A DNA stretch of 64,000 bases from Coriaria nepalensis (GCA_027186245.1 CP114482.1:25005209-25069208); one strand, 5' to 3'. Shown: positions 53,887 to 64,000, counted from the first letter of the stretch. Numbers and translations are program-made. Notes: a model not told the origin generated them from the sequence alone.

Positions 53887-55515
53887 GCGTAATTGCCTTT
53901 AATAGATCAATTGGATGCTTTGCACAAAAGTTGTGTTTGAAATCCGAAAATAGAATTTGTTTGAATTTATTTCGTATGATTTATTGACTCAAAGTGGCTC
54001 AATGACATGATTTTAAGGCTATAGAAATGCATAGCTGCCTTCAAAAGATCCATTGCAAATTATGCACGAAAGTCGTGGTTCAAGTGCAAAAATAGATTTC
54101 GTTCGAATTGCTTTGAAGTGATTTAATTACTAGAAGAGACTCAATGGCATGATTTCAAGGCTAAACAATGGGTAATTTACTTGAATAGATCAATCGCAAG
54201 TTATGCACAAAAGTCTCGTTTAAAGAGCGAAAACAGAATTCGTTCGAATTGCTTTCAAATGATTTGATGACAACAAGAGACTCAATGACATGATTTTAAG
54301 GCTAAAAAGATGCATAGTTGCCTTCAATGGTTGAATTGGAAGTTCTGAACGAAAGTCGTGTTTGAAGTGCGAAAAAATAGAATTTTTTCGACTTACTTTT
54401 AATTGATTTAATGACTGGAGAAGACTCAATGATATGATTTTAAGGCTAAACAAACGCATAATTGCGTTCAATAGATCAATTGGATGCTTTGCACAAAAGT
54501 TGTGTTTGAAATGCGAAAAAAGAATCTGTTTGAATTGATTTCGTATGATTTATTGACTAAAAGTGGCACAATGACCAGATTTTAAGGCTATACAAATGCA
54601 TAGTTGCCTTCAAAATATCCATTGCAAATTATGCATGAAAGTCGTCGTTGAAATGCGAAAATAGATTTCGTTCGAATTGCTTTGAAGTGATTTAATTACT
54701 AGAAGAGACTCAATGACATGATTTCAAGGTTAAACAATGGGTAATTTACTTGAGTAGATCAATCGCAAGTTATGCACAAAAGTCTCGCTTAAAGAGCGAA
54801 AATAGAATTCGTCCGAATTGCTTTCAAATGATTTGATGACAACAAGAGACTCAATGACATGATTTTAAGGCTAAAAAGATGCATAGTTGCCTTCAATGGT
54901 TGAATTGGAAGTTCTGAACGAAAGTCGTGTTTGAAGTGCGAAAAAATAGAATTTTTTCGACTTACTTTTAATTGATTTAATGACTAGAGAAGACTCAATG
55001 ATATGATTTTAAGGCTAAACAAACGCATAATTGCGTTCAATAGATCAATTGGATGCTTTGCACAAAGGTTGTGTTTGAAATGCGAAAATAGAATCTGTTT
55101 GAATTGATTTCGTATGATTTATTGACTAAAAGTGACACAATGACATGATTTTAAGGCTATACAAATGCATAGTTGCCTTCAAAATATCCATTGCAAATTA
55201 TGCACGAAAGTCGTGGTTGAAGTGCGAAAATATATTTCGTTCGAATTGCTTTGAAGTGATTTAATTACTAGAAGGGACTCAATGACATGATTTGAAGGCT
55301 AAACAATGGGTAATTTACTTGAATAGATCAATCGCAAGTTATGCACAAAAGTCTCGTTTAAAGAGCCAAAATAGAATTCGTTCGAATTGCTTTCAAATGA
55401 TTTGATGACAATAAGAGACTCAATGACATGATTTTAAGGCTAAAAAGATGCATATTTGCCTTCAATGGTTGAATTGGAAGTTCTGAACGAAAGTCGTGTT
55501 TGAAGTGCGAAAAAA
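53887..55515. repeat. 5,125-bp-spaced duplicate, copy 2
   Basis: Counterpart of 48,530-50,390; the match really begins near 53,655, inside the preceding block. It ends near 55,515, where B reads GAATTTTTTTGAC against GAATTCTTTCGAC in copy 1. Regular tetramers, no other content. Confidence 0.82.
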
Positions 55516-57784
55516 TAGAATTTTTTTGACTTACTTTTAATTAATTTAATGATTAGAGATGACTCAATGATATGATTTTAAGGCTAAACAAACGCATAAT
55601 TGCCTTTAATAGATCAATTGGATGCTTTGCACAAGAGTTGTGTTTGAAATGCGAAAATAGAATTTGTTTGAATTGATTTCGTATGATTTATTGAGTAAAA
55701 GTGGCCCAATGACCTGATTTTAAGGCTATACAAATGCAAAGTTGCCATCAAAATATCCATTGCAAATTATGCATGAAAGTCATGGTTGAAGTGCGAAAAT
55801 AGATTTCGTTTGAATTGCTTTGAAGTGATTTAATTATTAGAAAAGACTCAATGACATGATTTCAAGGCTAAACAATGGGTAATTTACTTGAATAGATCAA
55901 TCGCAAGTTATGCACAAAAGTCTCGTTTAAAGAGTGAAAACAGAATTCGTTCGAATTGCTTTCAAATTATTTGATGACAACAAGAGACTCAATGACATGA
56001 TTTTAAGGCTAAAAAGATGCATAGTTGCCTTCAATGGTTGAATGGGAAGTTCTGAACGAAAGTCGTGTTTGAAGTGCGAAAAAATAGAATCTTTTTGACT
56101 TACTTTTAATTAATTTAATGATTAGAGATGACTCAATGATATGATTTTAAGGCTAAACAAACGCATAATTGCCTTTAATAGATCAATTGGATGCTTTGCA
56201 CAAGAGTTGTGTTTGAAATGCGAAAATAGAAGTTGTTTGAATTGATTTCGTATGATTTATTGAGTAAAAGTGCCTCAATGACCTGATTTTAAGGCTATAC
56301 AAATGCATAGTTGCCATCAAAATATCCATTGCAAATTATGCATGAAAGTCGTGGTTGAAGTGCGAAAATAGATTTCGTTTGAATTGCTTTGAAGTGATTT
56401 AATTATTAGAAAAGACTCAATGACATGATTTCAAGGCTAAACAATGGGTAATTTACCTGAATAGATCAATCGCAAGTTATGCACAAAAGTCTCGTTTAAA
56501 GAGCGAAAATAGAATTCGTTCGAATTGCTTTGAAATGATTTGTTGACAACACGAGACTCAATGACATGATTTTAAGGCTAAAACGATGCATAGTTGCCTT
56601 CAATGGTTGAATTGGAAGTTCTGAACGAAAGTCGTGTTTTAAGTGCGAAAAAGTTGAATTCTTTCGACTTACTTTGAATTGATTTAATGACTAGAGAAGA
56701 CTCAATGACATGATTTTAAGGCTAAACAAACGCATAATTGCGTTCAATAGATCAATTGCATGTTTTGCACAAAAGTTGTGTTTGAAATGCGAAAATAGAA
56801 TTTGTTTGAATAGATTTCGTATGATTTATTGACTAATAGTGACTCAATGACATGATTTTGAGGCTAGACAAATGCATAGCTGCCCTCAAAAGATCTATTG
56901 CAAATTATGCATGAAAGTCGTGGTTGAAGTGCAAAAATAGATTTCATTCGAATTGCTTTGAAGTGATTTAATTACTAGAAGAGACTCAGTGACATGATTT
57001 CAATGCTAAACAATGGGTAATTTACTTGAATAGATCAATCGCAAGTTACTCACAAAAGTCTCGTTTAAATAGCGAAAATAGGATTGTTTCGAATTACTTT
57101 CAAATGATTTGATGACTACAAGAGGCTCAATGACATGATTTTAAGGCTAAGAAGATGCATAGTTGCCTTCAATGGTTGAATTGGAAGTTCTGAACGAAAG
57201 TCATATTTGAAGTGCAAAAAAATAGAATTTTTTCGACTTACTTTTAATTGATTTAATGACTAGAGAAGACGCAATGACATGATTTTAAGGCTAAACGAAA
57301 GCATAATTGCCTTCAATAGACCAATTGCATGTTTTGCACAAAAGTTGTGTTCGAAATGCGAAAATAGAATTTGTTTGAATTGATTTCGTATGATTTATTG
57401 ACTAATAGTGACTCAATGACACGATTTTAAGGCTATACAAATGCATAGCTACCCTCAAAAGATCTATTGCAAATTATGCATCAAAGTCGTGGTTGAAGTG
57501 CAAAAATAGATTTCATTCGAATTGCTTTGAAGTGATTTAATTACTAGAAGAGACTCAATGACATGATTTCAAGGCTAAACAATGGGTAATTTACTTGAAT
57601 AGATCAATCGTAAGTTATGCACAAAAGTCTCGTTTAACGAGCGAAAATAGAATTCGTTTGAATTGCTTTCAAATGATTTGATGACAACAAGAGACTTAAT
57701 GACATAATTTTAAGGCTAGAAAGATGCATAGCTGCCTCCAATGGTTGAATTGGAAGTTCTGAACGAAAGTCGTGTTTGAAGTGC
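55516..57784. repeat. Last tetramer units before the HOR switch
   Basis: About four A-B-C-D units. The first two copy units near 44.7-47.3 kb (TGAGTAAAAGTGCCTC at about 44,876 and 56,260; GTGGCCCAATG near 47,161 and 55,701). The last two carry many private changes (GCTGCCCTC, GCTACCCTC, TTACTCACAAAAG, GAATTACTTTC, GACGCAATG) and are visibly less homogenised than the array interior. Confidence 0.8.
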
Positions 57785-57927
57785 AAAAAAGTAAAATTCT
57801 TTCGACTTACTTTTAATTGATTTAATGACTAGAGAAGACTAAATAACATGATTTTAAGGCTAAAAAATGCATAGTTGCCATCAATAGGTCAATTGCAAGT
57901 TATGCACGAAAGTCGCGTTTTAAATGC
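57785..57927. repeat. B/G hybrid monomer joining the tetrameric and trimeric arrays
   Basis: The monomer opens as type B (AAAATTCTTTCGACTTAC, TTAATTGATTTAATGAC, ACATGATTTTAAGG) and from about 57,860-57,866 continues as type G (GCTAAAAAATGCATAG, TTGCCATCAATAG, AAAGTCGCGTTTTAAATGC). The first E monomer follows at 57,928. The transition is therefore in register: no deletion of phase, no spacer and no foreign sequence. The shared text at the switch is only GCTAAA. Confidence 0.9.
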
Positions 57928-59603
57928 AAAAAGAGAATTGGTTCGAAGTGCCTTCAAACAATTTAATGATTGAAAAGACTGAGTGATATGCTTTTGAATG
58001 CTAAAATAATGCATTGTGGTATTCAATAGACTAATTACAAGTTATGTAAGAAAATAATGTTTGAAGGGCGAAAATAGAATTCGTTCGAATTAATTTAGAA
58101 TGATTTAATGACTAAAAGAGACTCAATGACATGACTTTAAGGCTAAACAAATGCATTGTTGCCTTCAATAGATCAACTACAAGTTACGCACGAAAGTCAT
58201 GTTTAAAGGCAGAATTTCGTTCGAAGTGATTTAGAATGATTTACTGACTAAAAGAGACGCAAAAATATGACTTGAACGCTTAAAAAGGCATAGTTGCCAT
58301 CAATAGATCAATTGCAAGTTATGCACGAAAATCGCGTTTTTAATGCAAAAAGAGAATTGGTTCGAAGTGCCTTCAAACAATTTAACGATTGAAAAGACTC
58401 AGTCATATGCTTTTTAATGCTAAAATAATGCATTGTGGTATTCAATAGATTAATTACAAGTTATGTAAGAAAATAATGTTTGAAGGGCGAAAATAGAATT
58501 CGTTCGAATTAATTTAGAATGATTTAATGACTAAAAGAGACTCAATGACATGACTTTAAGGCTAAACAAATGCATTGTTGCCTTCAATAGATCAACTGCA
58601 AGTTACGCACGAAAGTCATGTTTAAAGGCCGAATTTCGTTCGAAGTGATTTAGAATGATTTACTGACTAAAAGAGACGCAAAAATATGACTTGAACGCTT
58701 AAAAAGGCATAGTTGCCATCAATAGATCAATTGCAAGTTATGCACGAAAGTCGCGTTTTAAACGCAAAAAGAGAATTGGTTCGAAGTGCCTTCAAACAAT
58801 TTAACGATTGAAATGACTGAGTCATATGCTTTTTAATGCTAAAATAATGCATTGTTGTCTTCAATAGATTAATTACAAGTTATGTAAGAAAATAATGTTT
58901 CAAGGGCGAAAATAGAATTCGTTCGAATTAATTTAGAATGATTTAAAGACTAAAAGAGACTCAATGACATGACTTTAAGGCTAAACAAATGCATTGTTGC
59001 CTTCAATATATCAACTGCAAGTTACGCACGAAAGTCATGTTTAATGGCCGAATTTCGTTCGAAGTGATTTAGAATGATTTACTGACTAAAAGAGACGCAA
59101 AAATATGACTTGAACGCTAAAAAATGTGTAGTTGCCATCAATAGATCAATTGCAAGTTATGCACGAAAGTCGCGTTTTAAATGCAAAAAGAGAATTAGTT
59201 CGAGGTGCCTTCAAACAATTTAATGATTGAAAAGACGGAGTGATATGCTTTTTAATGCTAAAATAATGCATTGTTGTCTTCAATAGATTAATTACAAGTT
59301 ATGTAAGAAAATAATATTTGAAGGGCGAAAATAGAATTCGTTAGAACTAATTTAGAATGATTTAATAACTAGAAGAGACTCGGTGACGTGAATTTAAGGC
59401 TAAAGAAATGCATTGTTGCCTATAATAGATCAATTGCAAGTTATGCACGAAAGTCATGTTTAAATGCCGAATTTCATACGAAGTGATTTAGAATGATTTA
59501 CTGACTAAAAGAGACGCAAAAATATGACTTGAACGCTAAAAAATGCATGGTTGCCATCAATAGATCAATTGCAAGTTATGCACGAAAGTCGCTTTTTAAA
59601 TGC

Positions 59604-59745
59604 AAAAAGAGAATTGGTTCGAAGTGCCTTCAAACAATTTAATGATTGAAAAGACTGAGTGATATGCTTTTTAATGCTAAAATAATGCATTGTTGTCTTC
59701 AATAGATTAATTACAAGTCATGTAAGAAAATAATGTTTGAAGGGC
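59604..59745. repeat. Reference monomer E of the 419-bp HOR
   Basis: The most diverged of the seven types, 142 bp. The opening GAAAATAG is replaced by AAAAAGAG, and the central block reads GACTGAGTGATATGC then TTTTTAATGCTAAAA. The late part reads TGCATTGTTGTCTTC and TTACAAGTCATGTAAG (usually GTTATGTAAG). A TAATGTTTGAAGGGC tail closes it. Confidence 0.93.
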
Positions 59746-59887
59746 GAAAATAGAATTCGTTCGAATTAATTTAGAATGATTTAATGACTAAAAGAGACTC
59801 AATGACATGACTTTAAGGCTAAACAAATGCATTGTTGCCTTCAATAGATCAACTGCAAGTTACGCACGAAAGTCATGTTTAATGGCC
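59746..59887. repeat. Reference monomer F of the 419-bp HOR
   Basis: 142 bp. It opens GAAAATAGAATTCGTTCG like tetramer monomer A (same AATTCG-TT-CGAATT dyad), then TAATTTAGAATGATTTAATG. The central block is GACTCAATGACATGAC then TTTAAGGCTAAAC. A second subtype with CTAGAAGAGACT and AATTTAAGGC or a close variant occurs at about 59,391, 60,229, 61,905 and 63,581, and the partial monomer at the right edge looks the same. Confidence 0.93.
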
Positions 59888-60022
59888 GAATTTCGTTCGA
59901 AGTGATTTAGAATGATTTACTGACTAAAAGAGACGCAAAAATATGACTTGAACGCTAAAAAATGCATAGTTGCCATCAATAGATCAATTGCAAGTTATGA
60001 ACGAAAGTCGCGTTTTAAATGC
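59888..60022. repeat. Reference monomer G of the 419-bp HOR (short form)
   Basis: Only 135 bp. It opens GAATTTCGTTCGAAG and lacks the AAAATAG stretch that starts the other well-conserved types, so it is about seven bases short. The central block is degenerate (GACGCAAAAATATGAC). The second half is conventional (ATGCATAGTTGCCATC, CAATTGCAAGTTATG) and ends with GTCGCGTTTTAAATGC. Every G I compared has the same deletion, so it predates amplification of the trimer. Confidence 0.93.
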
Positions 60023-63000
60023 AAAAAGAGAATTGGTTCGAGGTGCCTTCAAACAATTTAATGATTGAAATGACGGAGTGATATGCTTTTTAATGCTAAA
60101 ATAATGCATTGTTGTCTTCAATAGACTAATTACAAGTTATGTAAGAAAATAATATTTGAAGGGCGAAAATAGAATTCGTTAGACCTAATTTAGAATGATT
60201 TAATGACTAGAAGAGACTCAGTGACATGAATTTAAGGCGAAAGAAATGCATTGTTGCCTTCAATAGATCAACTGCAAGTTACGCACGAAAGTCATGTTTA
60301 AATGCCGAATTTCATACGAAGTGATTTAGAATGATTTACTGACTAAAAGAGATGCAAAAATATGGGTTGAACGCTAAAAAATGCATAGTTGCCATCAATA
60401 GATCAATTGCAAGTTATGCACGAAAGTTGCGTTTTAAATGCAAAAGGAGTATTGGTTCGAAGTGCGTTCAAACAATTTAATGATTGAGAAGACTGAGTGA
60501 TATGCTTTTCAATGCTAAAATAATGCATTGTTGTCTTCAATAGATTAATTACAAGTTATGTAAGAAAATAATGTTTGATGGGCGAAAATAGAATTTGTTC
60601 GAATTAATTTAGAATGATTTAATGACTAAAAGAGACTCAATGACATGACTTTAAGGCTAAACAAATGCATTGTTTCCTTCAATAGATCAACTGCAAGTTA
60701 CGCACGAAAGTCATGTTTAAAGTCCGAATTTCGTTCGAAGTGATTTAGAATGATTTACTGACTAAAAGAGACGCAAAAATATGACTTGAACGCTAAAAAA
60801 TGAATAGTTGCCATCAATAGATCAATTGCAAGTTATGCACGAAAGTCGCGTTTTAAATGCAAAAAGAGTATTGGTTCGAAGTGCGTTCAAACAATTTAAT
60901 GATTGAGAAGACTGAGTGATATGCTTTCTAATGCTAAAATAATGCATTGTTGTCTTCAATAGATTAATTGCAAGTTCCGGAAGAAAATAATGTTTGAAGG
61001 GCGACAATAGAATTCGTTCGAATTAATTTAGAATGATTTAATGATTAAAAAAGACTCAATGACATGACTTTAAGGCTAAACAAATGCATTGTTGCCTTCA
61101 ATAGATCAACTGCAAGTTACGCACGAAAGTCATGTTTAAAGTCTGAATTTCGTTCGAAGTGATTTAGAATGATTTACTGACTAAAAGAGACGCAAAAATA
61201 TGACTTGAACGCTAAAAAATGAATAGTTGCCATCAATAGATCAATTGCAAGTTATGCACGAAAGTCGCGTTTTAAATGCAAAAAGAGAATTGGTTCGAAG
61301 TGCGTTCAAACAATTTAATGATTGAGAAGACTGAGTGATATGCTTTCTAATGCTAAAATAATGCACTGTTGTCTTCAATAGATTAATTGCAAGTTATGTA
61401 ACAAAATAATGTTTGAAAGGCGAAAATAGAAATCGGTCGAATTAATTTAGAATGATTTAATGACTAAAAGACTCTCAATGACATGACTTTAAGGCCAAAC
61501 AAATGCATTGTTGCCTTCGATAGATCAACTGCAAGTTACGCACGAAAGTCATGTTTAAAGTCCGAATTTCGTTCGAAGTGATTTAGAATGATTTACTGAC
61601 TAAAAGAGACGCAAAAATATGACTTGAACGCTAAAAAATGAATAGTTGCCATCAATAGATATATTGCAAATTATGGACGAAAGTCACGTTTCAAATGCAA
61701 AATAAGAATTGGTTCGAAGTGCCTTCCAACAATTTCATGATTGAGAAGACTGAGTGATATGCTTTCTAATGCTAAAATAATGCATTGTTGTCTTCAATAG
61801 ACTAATTACAAGTTATGTAAGAAAATAAATTTTGAAGGGCGAAAATAGATGTCGTTCGATCTAATTTAGAATGATTTACTGACTAGAAGAGACTCAGTGA
61901 CATGAATTTATGGCGTAAGAAATGCATTGTTGCCTTCAATAGATCAACTGCAAGTTACGCACGAAAGTCATGTTTAAAGTCTGAATTTCGTTTGAAGTGA
62001 TTTAGAATGATTTACTGACTAAAAGAGACGCAAAAATATGACTTGAACGCTAAAAAATGAATAGTTGCCATCAATAGATCAATTGCAAGTAATGCACGAA
62101 AGTCGCGTTTTAAATGCAAAAAGAGAATTGGTTCGAAGTGCGTTCAAACAATTTAATGATTGAGAAGACTGAGTGATATGCTTTCTAATGCTAAAATAAT
62201 GCATTGTTGTCTTCATTAGATTAATTGCAAGTTATGTAACAAAATAATGTTTGAAAGGCGAAAATAGAAATCGGTCGAATTAATTTAGAATGATTTAATG
62301 ACTAAAAGAGACTCAATGACATGACTTTAAGGCTAAACAAATGCATTGTTGCCTTCAATAGATCAACTGCAAGTTATGCACGAAAGTCATGTTTAAAGTC
62401 CGAATTTCATTCGAAGTGATTTAGAATGATTTACTGACTAAAAGAGACGCAAAAATATGACTTGAACGCTAAAAAATGAATAGTTGCCATCAATAGATCA
62501 ATTGCAAGTTATGCACGAAAGTCGCGTTTTAAATGCAACAAGAGAATTGGTTCGAAGTGCCTTCAAACAATTTATTGATTGAAAAGACTGAGTAATATGC
62601 TTTTTAATGCTAAAATAATGCATTGTTGTCTTCAATAGATTAATTGCAAGTTACGTAAGAAAATAATGTTTGAAGGGCGACAATAGAATTCGTTCGAATT
62701 AATTTAGAATGATTTAATGACTAAAAGAGACTCAATGACGTGACTTTAAGGCTCAACAAATGCATTGTTGCCTTCAATAGATCAACTGCAAGTTACGCAC
62801 GAAAGTCATGTTTAAAGTCCGAATTTCGTTCGAAGTGATTTAGAATGATTTACTCAATAAAAGAGACGCAAAAATATGACTTGAACGCTAAAAAATGAAT
62901 AGTTGCCATCAATAGATCAATTGCAAGTAATGCACGAAAGTCGCGTTTTAAATGCAAAAAGAGAATTGGTTCGAAGTGCCTTCAAACAATTTAATGATTG

Positions 63001-64000
63001 AGAAGACTGAGTGATATGCTTTCTAATCCTAAATTAATGCATTGTTGTCTTCAATAGATTAATTGCAAGTTTTGTCACAAAATAATGTTTGAAAGGCGAA
63101 AATAGAAATCGGTCGAATTAATTTAGAATGATTTAATGACTAAAAGAGACTCAATGACATGACTTTAAGGTTAAACAAATGCATTGTTGCCTTCAATAGA
63201 TCAACTGCAAGTTACGCACGAAAGTCATGTTTAAAGTCCGAATTTCGTTCGAAGTGATTTAGAATGATTTACTGACTAAAAGAGACGCAAAAATATGACT
63301 TGAACGCTAAAAAATGAATAGTTGCCATCAATAGATCAATTGCAAGTTATGCACGAAAGTCGCGTTTTAAATGCAAAAAGAGAATTGGTTCGAAGTGCGT
63401 TCAAACAATTTAATGATTGAGAACACTGAGTGATATGCTTTCTAATGCTAAAATAATGCATTGTTGTCTTCAATAGATTAATTGCAAGTTATGTAACAAA
63501 ATAATGTTTGAAAGGTGAAAATAGAAATCGGTCGAATTAATTTAGAATGATTTAATGACTAGAAGAGACTCGGTGACACGAATTTAAGGCGTAAGAAATG
63601 CATTGTTGCCTTCAATAGATCAACTGCAAGTTACGCACGAAAGTCATGTTTAAAGTCTGAATTTCGTACGAAGTGATTTAGAATGAGTTACTGACTAAAA
63701 GAGACGCAAAAATATGACTTGAACGCTAAAAAATGAATAGTTGCCAACAATAGATCAATTGCTAGTTATGCACAAAAGTCGCGTTTTAAATGCAAAAAGA
63801 GAATTGGTTCGAAGTGCCTTCAAACAATTTAATGATTGAGAAGACTGCGTAATATGCTTTCTAATGCTAAAATAATGCATTGTTGTCTTCAATAGACTAA
63901 TTACAAGTTATGTAAGAAAATAAATTTTGAAGGGCGAAAATAGATTTCGTTCGAACTAATTTAGAATGATTTATTGACTAGAAGAGACTTAGTGACATGA

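Larger units (their letters stand above)
1..57862. repeat. Tetrameric higher-order satellite array (569-bp unit, monomers A-B-C-D)
   Basis: About 101 head-to-tail copies of a 569-bp unit made of four diverged monomers of about 142 bp. The first complete unit is A 10-151, B 152-295, C 296-437 and D 438-578, and the next A starts at 579. The last full A starts at 57,643. Apart from hybrid monomers and a few small indels the phase is kept throughout. Each monomer type is recognised by its start: A has ATTCGTTCGAATTGC, B has TTCTTTCGACTTAC, C has TTTGAATTGATTTCGTA, and D has a TTCG(T/G)-GAATTGC form followed by TTTAATTACTAG. All units have the same orientation. No unique sequence, transposon or gene interrupts the array. 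Known analogues are centromeric HOR satellites such as primate alpha satellite, but this is a different sequence. A centromeric role is inferred from architecture only. Confidence 0.97.
57863..64000. repeat. Trimeric higher-order satellite array (419-bp unit, monomers E-F-G)
   Basis: A second HOR, related to but distinct from the tetramer. The motif AGAGAATTG (or its variants) of monomer E recurs at 57,932, 58,351, 58,770, 59,189, 59,608, 60,027, 60,446, 60,865, 61,284, 61,703, 62,122, 62,541, 62,960, 63,379 and 63,798. That is an exact 419-bp step fourteen times with no net indel. One reference unit is E 59,604-59,745 (142 bp), F 59,746-59,887 (142 bp) and G 59,888-60,022 (135 bp). Orientation matches the tetramer array. 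Base substitutions between units are frequent although length is invariant. The array runs off the right edge inside an F monomer. It holds no gene or transposon. Confidence 0.97.

Noticed and set aside
67..61007. Minus-strand open reading frames of 61 to 96 codons with repeated peptides such as LKATMHLFSLKIM
   Set aside because: They are translations of the satellite itself. Many begin with TTG rather than ATG (for example those ending at 291, 860, 8,643 and 61,007). None exceeds 96 codons in 64 kb, and each stops within about two monomers. Since 569 and 419 are both 2 modulo 3, the frame is lost at each unit. There is no sign of a repeat protein.
1..64000. CRISPR array
   Set aside because: Repeats are 135-144 bp, directly abutting and gradually diverged. 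There are no short identical repeats separated by unrelated spacers, and no cas genes.
1..64000. Identification as the abundant 142-bp satellite of the beetle Tenebrio molitor
   Set aside because: The monomer length is similar, but that satellite is known for near-uniform monomers. This window has four plus three strongly diverged monomer types in HORs, and I cannot compare sequences here. Length alone is not evidence of identity.
1..64000. Telomeric, rDNA, tRNA or snRNA content
   Set aside because: No telomere-type hexamer or heptamer runs, no tRNA-like cloverleaf text and no rRNA-like GC-rich stretch was seen. The base composition and repeat pattern are uniform from edge to edge.

Overview
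The whole 64 kb window is tandemly repeated satellite DNA. I found no gene, RNA gene, transposon or other unique sequence on either strand. It suggests a eukaryote, most likely centromeric or pericentromeric heterochromatin: the monomers are about 142 bp and AT-rich (one consensus monomer has 46 G/C in 141 bases, about 33%), and they are organised into higher-order repeats (HORs) over tens of kilobases. The species cannot be named from the sequence. Both window edges lie inside the arrays, so the true extent is larger.

Layout. From 1 to about 57,862 the unit is a four-monomer HOR of 569 bp, here called A-B-C-D (142+144+142+141 bp), about 101 units in one orientation. From about 57,863 to the right edge a second HOR takes over. 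It has three monomers, E-F-G (142+142+135 bp, total 419 bp), and keeps an exact 419-bp step over 14 successive steps. All seven monomer types share one ancestral plan, and the switch happens in register inside one hybrid monomer.

Within the tetramer array there are larger layers. These are a 2,276-bp near-duplicate block (4.7-8.5 kb), 1,851-bp blocks that carry an extra hybrid monomer (8.4-12.1 kb), and an eight-monomer (1,138-bp) super-repeat in which two kinds of D monomer alternate (17.6-29.1 and 32.4-41.2 kb). There are also two tandem copies of a roughly 4.55-kb block (20.2-29.1 kb), a 2,277-bp repeat (44.7-48.5 kb) and an almost identical 1,709-bp tandem duplication (50.4-53.9 kb). Three kinds of in-register hybrid monomer, at four sites, mark unequal exchanges. 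The pattern fits array growth by repeated unequal crossover or conversion, not gene content.

There are no genes to act together. The only long open frames (61 to 96 codons) are minus-strand read-throughs of the repeat, many opening with TTG, and the HOR length is not a multiple of three. If the window has a function it would be structural or chromatin-related (centromere or heterochromatin). That is inference from repeat architecture, not something the sequence proves.
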